From: Ramazzottius varieornatus
Taxonomy: Eukaryota > Tardigrada > Eutardigrada > Parachela > Ramazzottiidae
DNA: 20,486 nt
NCBI GenBank assembly: GCA_001949185.1
Contig: BDGG01000003.1
Span: 1,885,823-1,906,308 of the forward strand
Reading direction: 5' to 3'
Positions within the stretch are counted from its first letter, which is position 1, and every line of letters begins with the position of its first letter. The position numbers and the translations under genes were made by a program. The notes beneath the pieces are model-generated. The model saw only the letters and a program-made list of their open reading frames with translations. It was not told the DNA's origin and did not search any database. Positions 11,207 through 19,037 of this stretch are shown piece after piece.

Positions 11207-11883
11207 TTTTCACAGTCAAAACAAGATTCACTCCACCAAATAGTTATTTTCAGCTTGCCATTTTCTTTGTCAATAGGAAAATATATTACTGGAAATTTCG
11301 AAGTGAATTTTCCAGTGATATCCGAAACGATCGATGTTCCTTGAATATTTTGCTCATGAATATTATTTCGTAGGAGTATTTCAAGTGGCGGGATGTAGAG
11401 TGTTCTTGTGAATTGCTGGTTGCGAGTGATTGAACGAGAGGTTGCAAAGCAACTGTTCCTTTTCCTGCGGAGGACCTCAACATCGAAGCGAAGACCCAAA
11501 GGAAAAACCCTCTGAAAGATCGAACTTGCCCTGCCTTGAATCTTCACGGTTCAAACAAGGATCGCATGATGAAAAGGTGTTTGTTTATAATTTACAATCT
11601 GACAAATTATTACTATACGACAAAAAGCTACAGTGGAATCAGTCACAAGTCGGAATAAAATAAGACTTACTAAAAGTCCGGACGTGCGAGCAAGCAAGCA
11701 TACAGACATACATACAAGGACTATATAAAAGACTAGGTTTGTCAGAGGAAAAATTTCATACAAAAGAGCTGCTTAAATTAACCTTGTCGAGACAAAACAA
11801 GTTAACTTAAACAACATCGAGAGAGGGATAGAATTCTGTAAGAATGAATTCACTACAAAGGCACGGAAACTTCAAAGATCACT
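11207..11883. other. Intergenic stretch between the DAZ-like gene and the 583-residue gene
   Basis: This AT-rich interval should contain the 3'UTR of the DAZ-like gene (stop at 11884) and the promoter and 5'UTR of the gene starting at 11206, both on the minus strand. A short run of ACATAC-like repeats lies near 11700-11720. Open frames are short and overlap on both strands without splice support. I saw no clear AATAAA on the minus strand. Confidence 0.5.
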
Positions 11884-14029
11884 TTACACCATCTTGTCGT
11901 ACATGCCAGGAGAGCTAGGAAAGGAGGCTTGGTAGGTGGCCGGAGCAGTCATCTGTCCGTAGGGTGAGATGGAGCTCTGGCGAGAGACGCTGACGGGAGC
12001 AGGAACTGGGATGAAGCCGCGACCGTTAGAACGTGGACGCTGGTCGACATGACCCGCTTGAAGTTGCACCAGAGACTGCTGTAAAAAGAAAATTTGATGG
12101 TTAGTTTCCAGAAGAACAAGAAAGCTCGACGAACCCGGAAGCTGTATGGTTCTCATTTAGGAGCTCTGTAAACAAGATCAATCTCGAGTGGCGCACCCTT
12201 CCAGCCAGTAACAATGAAAACGTGCGCCACTCGAGAGGACAACCTTGTACGTTCCGTATGCTCAGCCCTGATTTGATTAAAAAAATATGGAATACTTCAC
12301 CAACAAACAAAAACACTGAAAAAAATAACTAGGGTAGCCATAAAATAAAAAGGGAATTACCCCGTATGAAGAAACGCGATCCGCCGACGAAGGTCGTTCT
12401 ATACCGAAGGACTGGTTGGGCGAGCTGTTCACCCCGTATCCTTGCTCGATCATCTGCAACAACGAAATTAAAATAAGTGAAAGAAAAAGAGGACGCCATG
12501 GTTTTCAAAATCAACCACTGACCAAGTCCACCGCTCGTTCTGTTTTTGGTACTCGGTAAACTGGCTATGGGTCCATGGGACTTTGACTTTGTCGTAACCA
12601 AATCAGAAACTTACCTGAGAAGCCAGTTGGTAGAGTTGAGCTTGTGAGCTTTGACTGGGAGTTGGGGGAGAAACGTTGCCGTTATCCTGGATCCATCCAC
12701 CACGAGGAGACTGAGGCTGAGCCGGCATGGGAACGCAGGGAGCCGTCGTGTAGGGATATCCAGCAGGCGCCATGTAGAAAGGATTGGCGTAAGCCCCACC
12801 AGGCTGAAAAACAGAAAAGGAACAAGATGATAACAGCAACAGACACCGAACTCAGCTTCGGGAGGGAGGATTGAGAAACCTACGTTCAACCCAGATGAAA
12901 CGTGATAAATGAACTGGACCGAGTTCTTGTCAAGTGGCGCACATTTGTCGTCAATAACAATGACAACGTGCGCCACTTAGGATTGCCATCTGGTTCATTT
13001 TTTTGGTCCCCGTTCCAAGCCATGATCGAGAAGAAACAGAGGAGGAACTTACCGACATGGGACCTTTCTGTGCCTGAAGCCACGGGTTGGCAGCAGCATA
13101 GAAATAGGAAGCATCCACAGGCATAACGGGAGCGAACATCGGCGGTGCTACGGGATAAAACGAGAATAAAAATCGAGAAACAACAAAAACTTGTCAATTT
13201 TCCGCAGAAAAATCCGAATTCAGAAAACTGATCTCTAACGATACTCACCGATGAGACGACCAGTTGGTGGCTGCTTCCGGAAGGCATTGCCGATGGTGAG
13301 TTTGCGTCCATGGAGCTCCACGTCTTGTGTGATGAACTGCAAGGCCAAAGGAAAACGAATCACAGAGAGATGTCGACAAGACCAATCGACCAAAATGGGG
13401 AAAATGTTTGAGAAAGCCCCCTAAGCAAACTTCACCTCTTTTAGTAGCTTCTGAGCGTTCTCTGGGCTCTCGACGTCGATGAAGGCGTAGCGACGAGGCT
13501 CCCCGGAGCGAGCAGGCTGTCCCCGGTCCGTGATCAGCTTGACTTCCTTCACGGGCATCACCTTCTCGAAGATTTCACGCAGATCCTTTTCCGTAGTCTG
13601 AAACGCAAGAAACTCAGGTTAGACGGTTCCAATAGAGAACAAACTCGAGCAGACATTTGGGGTAAGGCTGGCCCTCGAAAGGAGAGAGGACGGAAGTTCT
13701 AAATGAGGATGCTCACTTTCTCCGCCAAGCCTCCAACGAAGATCTTGTTCTGCAGAGGCGTCGTCCCCCACATCAGACCATCCTCCATCGTTCCACGAGT
13801 CATGACTTGCGTGGCGAAGGGGTAGTAGGCAGCTGGACTTGACGGAGGAGCCACGTATGAACGCTAAGGACAGAAGAAGGAATATCCATAAATTCGCCTT
13901 CAGAACGGGATGGAGTTCCAAACAAGATCTACACCAGCTTTGGGCAATTTCTCATGTTATACAAAACCGGGTGTAAAGACAAGATCAAGGGGAACTTACA
14001 GGACTTGCGTAGGAAGACTCCGATGACAT
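11884..14029 (-). CDS. DAZ/Boule-like RRM protein, eight coding exons, 332 residues
   Basis: Coding exons are 14029-14000, 13863-13717, 13597-13436, 13336-13249, 13147-13053, 12803-12615, 12453-12361 and 12078-11884. Every junction phase agrees. One RNA-recognition motif covers about residues 50-135. RNP2 is KIFVGGL (50-56), RNP1 is RRYAFIDV (94-101), and the end is LHGRKLTIGNAFRKQ. That last segment matches the DAZ/Boule pattern (K.L.IG.A.RKQ). The tail is rich in Pro, Tyr, Gln, Ala and Ser, as in DAZL and BOULE. Those proteins bind 3'UTRs of germline mRNAs and promote their translation. The start is the first ATG in frame; the frame is open further upstream through a 5'UTR exon that has no ATG. 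Two introns carry hairpin elements. DAZ family membership is inferred from the RRM end and overall layout. Another single-RRM protein is possible. Confidence 0.82.
12172..12248. mobile_element. Hairpin element copy 2, in the last intron of the DAZ-like gene
   Basis: Perfect 14-bp arms CTCGAGTGGCGCAC (12183-12196) and GTGCGCCACTCGAG (12222-12235) enclose a 25-base loop containing TAACAATGA. Weaker outer similarity (ACAAGATC on the left, ACAAGGTT in reverse on the right) extends it to about 77 bp. The host intron is 282 bp. Confidence 0.75.
12932..12978. mobile_element. Hairpin element copy 3, in an internal intron of the DAZ-like gene
   Basis: Arms AAGTGGCGCAC (12932-12942) and GTGCGCCACTT (12968-12978) are perfect. 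Inside them a second pair, TTGTC and GACAA, extends the stem. The loop again contains TAACAATGA. The host intron is 249 bp, against 99-136 bp for hairpin-free introns in the 5' half of the gene. Confidence 0.75.
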
Positions 14030-14325
14030 GGTCGTCGAGAGAAGAGCGTCCAGATGTTCTTTGAAAGCTTCCTGATACCGAGTTCCCGATCCTTCTTCCA
14101 GTTCCCCAAGACTCCTGAACCTAAAGGGAAGAAACACGAACAAGGCAGAACAAAGTGTAACAACTTGAGGAAGAGAGTTTCTCCTGGCGATTCGGAAGAG
14201 TGACTGACCGATCATCGAGGAGTTTTATAACGCGAAGATTTTCCAATGTTGTCGAGACAGGACGTTCCCCTTTGTACGTACGCTCGAAGGGACTTCTTGA
14301 TTGGCTCACGTTACCTCCAGAGGTG
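14030..14325 (-). other. 5'UTR exons and 5'UTR intron of the DAZ-like gene
   Basis: A donor (GATCG, then GTCAGT, exon end 14209) and an acceptor (tttcttccctttag, exon start 14120) define an 88-bp intron upstream of the first in-frame ATG at 14029. The joined frame is open and would read LLDDRFRSLGELEEG, but no ATG precedes it before a TAG near 14352. Most likely this is untranslated leader. Confidence 0.45.
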
Positions 14326-14350
14326 GAGTTAGCCAATCGGCCAGCTGGCA

Positions 14351-14400
14351 ACTATATACCGCGTTGGAATGCCTAAACTGAATAGCGTTACCTGACGTCA
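14351..14400 (-). promoter_or_regulatory. Candidate core promoter of the DAZ-like gene: CRE palindrome plus TATA
   Basis: Reading on the minus strand, TGACGTCA (14400-14393) is followed about 33 bp later by GGTATATAGT (14360-14351). A start site near 14325 would put the 5'UTR exon in the right place. Just downstream, inverted CCAAT-type motifs (GATTGGCT and AGCCAATC) flank a GGAGGT/ACCTCC-like palindrome. CREM/CREB-driven CRE promoters are common in male germline genes, which would fit a DAZ-like gene. That link is inference. Confidence 0.45.
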
Positions 14401-15334
14401 TCACAGTCAGACGCCTGCCGGTCTAGTCGACGACGAAATCAGCACGCGATTGCACAATGGCGTCACAAACAGAAGTCGGCAACCTTTCTTTGTAGCATTG
14501 ACCGGCGACAAGAGGCGGGCTTTTGAGGTGGTACAAGTGAAGTTTGCGGAATATGGAAGACTCGAATGGAAACTTGGAAAGCGAACTCATTCAGTCTCCT
14601 TTTGTTTGTGGTTCGAATTCGGGATCCGGCTGCAAGTGGGCCATGACGAGATTTTATCAGAAAATTCTCTTTTCTTGAAAGCTTGCTTTTCTGGAGCATC
14701 CGGGAGCTCAGGCCACGCGGAGCCAGACAGAGCAGCAAGGATCGAAATCCTGGCACCACGAAGTCCTTTGCCCAACATCGGCTCTGCTAAATTAATGGAC
14801 ATTTCAAAGAGAAAAAATATAAACATTTCGGCCAACAACTTCTTATCGACGAAAGACATTTAACCGACAGGAACCCACGCAGGCAGACCGTTGGTCAAAT
14901 GACGCAGTCACGTGCTAGACGGTAGAATTCTGTAGCCCGTGAGGGACACGTTGACAAAGTGGGTTGGTGAGATGTTAGTTGTATACGACATGAAGCAGCA
15001 TAAGATGACATAACACGACAATGACATACTCTTGTCTTACTCGTTAGGGGAACACGGGAGAAACGTTTACACGCCTGTGAAGTGCATGACGTCAGGATTT
15101 GTAAGGACGGGTATGGAGCTCCTCGTCACGATGTCGACCAAAACGTGACGATATGCGCAGAGCGCAACGAAAATTAGTTACCCATCTTTCCTTTGCTCTG
15201 TTCGCGTCTCGGAAATGTTTTCTTCCACTGTGCCGTTCTGAGTCCACTGACTCTACTCACCCTGAATCAGAGATTGTGTTTCTTGTTTCCAGGTTGTATT
15301 TACAGAAGCAAGAAGAAAGCTTTGAAGTTGGAGG
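14401..15334. other. Intergenic region between the DAZ-like gene and POLE3
   Basis: The two genes are divergent. A perfect TGACGTCA at 15087-15094 lies about 240 bp upstream of the POLE3 ATG. A pyrimidine-rich acceptor-like sequence (ttcttgtttccag) ends near 15292, so POLE3 may have a 5'UTR intron. Overlapping open frames on both strands at 14450-14863 have no recognisable domain; the longest plus-strand one starts with TTG. I do not call a gene. Confidence 0.4.
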
Positions 15335-16428
15335 ATGGAAGCAAAAGAGCCTGTCGAGGAGAACGGCAGTCGGTCCGACAACGCTGAGAGCGACGATGGT
15401 CATCCAGAGAAAGACTCCGAAGGCCACCAGACGTCCGCTCCGAACGTCCAGGACCTCAAGCTGTACAACAACGTAGTGACGAAGATCATGAAAGAAACTG
15501 TGAGTACGGTCGTTTGGATGCAATTGTGACACGGTCGCGAGAAGCTGACAAGTTTGAATGTCGCGGTTCAGACGTCTCAGTATATCTTGTTCTTACCTGC
15601 GCTGTTTGTGGTCTAGCTTCCCGAGGGAGCAGAAGTTTCCCCACAAGCCCAAGAAGTAATGAGGAGGCTGCCCACAATCTTTGCGTTATTCCTTACGGAC
15701 CGGTAGGTGCTGTGACGCGTTGTTTCTAACGTCGGAGAGATCTTCAAAAGTTCGAAACTTGCTACAGTATCACTTGTTCGCCGGTGGGTGATGCATCATG
15801 CATGCGCTTGTTTTCCGCAGTGCTCTGGCTGTAACGCATAAGGCGAAACGTCGCACACTTCTTCCGGAAGATGTCGTGGAAGCCCTGGATGCGAACGGGT
15901 TTTCTGCCTACCGCAGCAAAGTTATCCCCATTGTAGAAAGTAAGTTTGCAGTTTGCAGCGAGATTTTTCTGCGAAACTTATTCTGTGCGCTGCTTTCTTA
16001 TGACAGAGAGACGGTCAAATTTCCACAAGCGCGGACCGAAAATAAAGCCAGCTGAATCTTCGAAGCCAGCAAACGAGCAAGCTGTCAGCGAATCACCTTC
16101 GAATGTCAACGGAAACCCAACGAGGGATTCCAACCGTCGTCAAAACGATCAGTTGGAGAAAGATGATCGGAAGAAGGACCAGAACGACGCTACGATAGAA
16201 GAAAAATCATCGTGGAGTGAAGCAGAGGGTACGCAGCACATGGGCGGAGAAAGTACGTCCGGCGAAGACGATGATGAGAACGAGGAAGAGGATGAAGAAA
16301 AGGAGGATGATGAGAATAGCCACCACGCCTCAGTTCCTTCCCGCCCCACGGATTCACCTCCTTCTGATGGAGCAATGGACGGTAGAAGCAAGGAAGACGA
16401 CGAATCTAGCGACTCCACCGAAGATTAG
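15335..16428 (+). CDS. POLE3: DNA polymerase epsilon subunit 3 (CHRAC17/Dpb4-type histone-fold protein), four exons
   Basis: Exons are 15335-15499, 15617-15702, 15821-15939 and 16007-16428. Phases agree and give 263 residues, against 147 in human. POLE3 pairs with POLE4 through a histone fold in the polymerase epsilon holoenzyme, and with CHRAC15 in the CHRAC remodeller. Family landmarks are DLKLYNNVVTKIMKE at about 40-54, LPEGAEVSPQA from 56, an aliphatic helix (PTIFALFLTDRALAV), and KAKRRTLLPEDVVEAL from 91. Next comes a basic stretch (RRSNFHKRGPKIKP). The C-terminal third is strongly acidic, with runs of D and E from about residue 200, as in POLE3 but longer. The N-terminus has an extra acidic extension of about 38 residues. 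The ATG is the first in the frame of the conserved fold. NF-YB and DR1 are related folds but match less well. Confidence 0.93.
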
Positions 16429-16507
16429 CGGGGAAATGCCTTTCGTCTTTTTGACTATCTTTTACTACGCTGTGTCTTTCGCACTAAGTCTTCATCTTTC
16501 GAAATTA

Positions 16508-16513
16508 ATTAAA
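16508..16513 (+). terminator. Possible poly(A) signal (ATTAAA) of POLE3
   Basis: ATTAAA, the common variant of AATAAA, occurs 80 bp past the POLE3 stop codon. No AATAAA is seen on the plus strand before the next gene. Confidence 0.4.
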
Positions 16514-16640
16514 AATATTGGTGGGAAAAATCGGCTTTTATCTTTTATCAATCACTGTACAGTTTCAGAACTGTTTCATACGTGCATACATTGAAAAAAC
16601 ACTTTAGCATCGATTTCCGCACTGTAAAAACAAGCTTCAG

Positions 16641-16652
16641 GACCGCGCGGTC
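16641..16652. repeat. Perfect 12-bp GC palindrome GACCGCGCGGTC
   Basis: It lies in the short interval between two convergent genes, POLE3 and the secreted-peptide gene ending at 16718. It could be a protein-binding site or chance. Confidence 0.3.
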
Positions 16653-16717
16653 AGGTGAACTTCCGGCGAGTGTTTTTAGTTGTGAGGAAGGACTACCAGA
16701 GAGATGACTACCGTTAG

Positions 16718-17311
16718 TTAACCTTCTTTCGGAGGGGCCGCTGGTGGTGGTGGTGGAGGAGCTGCTGCTGGTGGAGGAGCTGAAATTTATACAGCTCAGT
16801 GTAAGATACGAATCCTTTTCAAGGTGGCGGACTTCGCAAGAAAGATATTTTTGGGGTTACCGATTAGTTTTTGCAGGAGTATTCCATAAAGGATGCCATC
16901 GAGTTGGCCACCGTTGCCACCATACGCACGTTGTCCGCTTCCATAACTTCGCTTCCCTCGGTCTGGTATTCCATCTACGGCAAAACTGTCTCAAGAGTCA
17001 AGAGCGACCTCCGATAAGTGGCTTCACAGCTCAAAGCTGCAGTGCTTAAAGTGCATCCCTTGCGGTGGTCGCGTGGTCTCATAACATCAATCACTGGTAA
17101 CGAGCGTCACGTGACCACCGCAAGGGATGGATTTTCAGCACTGTGGTATGACCTATGATGTATCTATTGATCCAAGGATGTCCTTACCGTTCCTTTCGCC
17201 CGCGAGCTCCGCGATGAGCTCTTTCGGTATATCGACATGCCCATTATGCGGAAAAGATGCGACTATTATCGAAATGCAGCAGGAAAATGTGAGTAGCATA
17301 GTCCAATTCAT
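16718..17311 (-). CDS. Secreted peptide precursor B, three exons, 99 residues (paralogue of the gene at 17994-18501)
   Basis: Exons are 17311-17188, 16974-16861 and 16779-16718, joined by two phase-1 introns. Exon 1 encodes a signal peptide (MNWTMLLTFSCCISIIVAS) and a short acidic/hydrophobic segment with DIPKELIAELAGERN. Exon 2 begins DGIPDRGKRS. The RGKR at 47-50 is a furin-type site, and its GKR is also a standard amidation and dibasic cleavage signal. Exon 2 then gives a Gly/Tyr segment (YGSGQRAYGGNGGQ) and a hydrophobic stretch (LDGILYGILLQKLI). Exon 3 is a short Ala/Pro tail (APPPAAAPPPPPAAPPKEG). The second intron is 81 bp, and reading through it would give another end. The paralogue has the same layout, which supports the splice model. 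No cysteine follows the signal peptide. The function is not recognised. A neuropeptide or Gly-rich defence or structural peptide precursor are the candidates. Confidence 0.75.
17040..17143. mobile_element. 104-bp palindromic element with about 38-bp terminal inverted repeats
   Basis: The left end begins CAGTGCTTAAAGTGCATCCC. The right end in reverse begins CAGTGCTGAAAATCCATCCC. Both continue TTGCGGTGGTC, so the arms match over roughly 38 bp with few mismatches and leave a loop of about 28 bp. The CAGTG ends resemble those of some hAT-type miniature elements. I see no clear 8-bp target duplication (flanks aaagctg and tggtatg). It lies inside intron 1 of the secreted-peptide gene B. Confidence 0.65.
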
Positions 17312-17993
17312 GGTGAGTGTCTGGGTGAGAGTCAAAGTGCGGTACGAGGAAAATATCGGGGAATTTCCAAACAAAGAAACTGATGAATGGAAAAAATATT
17401 GTTCTTTGCGCGAAATCTGTTTCTTTTATACGTGTTTTGATCTTATACAGCCTAGCGAACCAGCGCCTTCAGAAGTGGGCTTCCAGAATTGCAGCCCTCG
17501 TCAGCGCTTCTTCCAAAGTAGCCGGTACGTGCCGGATCCTGCTAGTGACCGTCCCTGAAAAGTCAGCTTGTCTACATGCTTGAGATTTTGTTGTCTTGAA
17601 TCAACAACCGACGAGCAGCAACGATCTACTTCTGTACGACATGTAAACAAAGGTGACTGCGTTGCTGCAGTTGTCTATTCCGATTAGAGTTGCGCTTCTG
17701 AAGTGGCACTGAAGTCTTTACCATCACCGGTGTCCATCAACAGACAACAGTTATCGAGTAATAGGCAGAGAATACCATATCTGTGATCATAAGCATGAAA
17801 AATACAACACATACGGGGCATGGGCAAAAAAGAATTCAACGCCATTGTTTTCCTAAGTAACGCACACTTTCAGCGAATACTGTAGCAAAGGACACCTGCG
17901 CCGCTTGAGATGACGATCATGTTCAATTTATTGGCTGACGTCCAAATAGAAATCGCAAAGAATGATGGGAACGAAAAGTCAAATTTACTATCT
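17312..17993. other. Intergenic spacer between the tandem secreted-peptide genes
   Basis: This should contain the 3'UTR of gene A (stop at 17994) and the promoter of gene B. Plus-strand open frames at 17127-17558 and 17383-17583 overlap in different frames, start inside gene B or lack support, and show no domain. I do not call them. Confidence 0.5.
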
Positions 17994-18501
17994 TCACGGC
18001 TTTTTTGTCGTGTCCCCGGCTGGTGCAGCAGCGCCTCCTGATCCTCCTGCAATTTGTATGCGAATTTAGATAAACCGTAACAGACGTTGCTATCTTTATA
18101 GAAGCGTACCGAGAAGGGAACCCAACGTGAGACCCCACAGCATGCCGCGGAATCCACCACCTACGCCGAAACCTCCTCCTCCAAACCCGCCACCACCGCC
18201 GCCACCGCCGCTAATCGGAATGAAGTAACCTCCTCCACCGCTTCGCTTTCCTCTGTCCACTAAGCCATCTATACACAAAAGAACACACCGGAAGTCAAGG
18301 TAAATTCGCTCTTACGCATACAACTCAGTTTGGATTCGATCGCCACTTACCGTTCTTTTCTCCAGCTAATATACTGACCAGCATTTCTCTATGAGAGAGA
18401 TTCTTTGCGGAGAGTAGAGTGACTTTGGAGATTCTGTTCAGCCCAAGAGCGGAAGGGAGCAGGAGGAGAACGCATAACCAGGATCCGAAAGACACAAACA
18501 T
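17994..18501 (-). CDS. Secreted peptide precursor A, three exons, 120 residues (paralogue of the gene at 16718-17311)
   Basis: Exons are 18501-18351, 18268-18110 and 18046-17994. Both introns are phase 1, at the same places as in its neighbour. Exon 1 encodes a signal peptide (MFVSFGSWLCVLLLLPSALG), then a segment with LSHREMLVSILAGEKN. Exon 2 opens DGLVDRGKRS with the RGKR site at 56-59. It continues with an almost pure Gly/Phe tract (for example GGGGFGGGGFGVGGGF) and a hydrophobic stretch (RGMLWGLTLGSLL). Exon 3 is a short Gly/Ala/Pro tail ending APAGDTTKKP. Without the second splice the frame would stop after GSLLGTLL. The strong ttgcag acceptor and agreement with gene B favour splicing. 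The start is the ATG at the signal peptide; the frame is open further upstream, but that stretch is not signal-like. Cleavage would release a propeptide and a Gly-rich peptide of about 61 residues. Confidence 0.8.
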
Positions 18502-19037
18502 CTTCACTGTATGAAACGGATTTCCGGGTACTTCGGTTGACTTTACTCGAACCACAGAGACTGCTGTTTTCCTCACAGAACGTTCTGCTTTTATCCTAAT
18601 GGAGTGTTTCCTACAGGCGCCTGAGAGCAACGTTCCACTTGGCTCGTGGTCAACATCAGCCGACTTCCATAACGCCATATTTAGCACGAAGGATTCTGTC
18701 GACGTGGGTCTTCGTGGTGCTGACTCGTGCCAGTAACATCATCTGTTCATTCTAGTTTTTTTCTGCAGATTTGCGGTTGAGTTACGACGACAAGAGCCTC
18801 TCTCGACAACAGATATCAGGTGCCATATCTGGACATCCCGGTAGAAAAACAATCGGTGAGTGTCAGATGTCAAAACTGAAGAGCCATTTCATAACAGTAG
18901 AAGACACTAGCAAATTTCACCTTGAAATTGCAACATGCAAATTCAAGAGTAATTCATTTCCCGCAATTCGTGAATTGAATTTTTCTTCGCAACCTTCCAG
19001 GCTTGATAAGTTACTGACCAACTGCCATCTCGGACGG
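18502..19037. other. Intergenic region upstream of secreted-peptide gene A
   Basis: It holds the promoter of gene A and the 3'UTR of the membrane-protein gene ending at 19038. A plus-strand stretch at 18769-18855 is bounded by a strong acceptor (tttttttctgcag) and a good donor (ATCG, then GTGAGT), with an open frame reading SYDDKSLSRQQISGAISGHP. I could not find exons that extend it convincingly. Confidence 0.35.

Noticed and set aside
14610-14640. GGTTCGAATTC resembling a tRNA B box
   Set aside because: The flanking bases do not form a T-arm stem and no A box or acceptor stem can be drawn around it.
14450-14863. 137-codon plus-strand frame and a 90-codon minus-strand frame starting MSFVDKKLLAEMF at 14859
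   Set aside because: The plus frame starts with TTG and has no domain. The minus frame has an ATG but no homology I recognise, and overlapping open frames exist on both strands, so chance is the better explanation without transcripts.
16201-16375. Minus-strand Ser/Phe-rich frames (runs of SSSS and FSSS)
   Set aside because: They are antisense of the acidic GAA/GAT-rich tail of POLE3 and purely compositional.
16744-17049. Plus-strand frame (EELLLVEELKFIQLS...) and exon-like segment EYSIKDAIELATVATIRTLS over 16720-17014
   Set aside because: These are antisense shadows of secreted-peptide gene B. They have no ATG, and the plus-strand junction CAGT followed by GTAAGA gives a stop in the Gly/Ala frame, while the minus-strand model is phase-consistent and has a paralogue next door.
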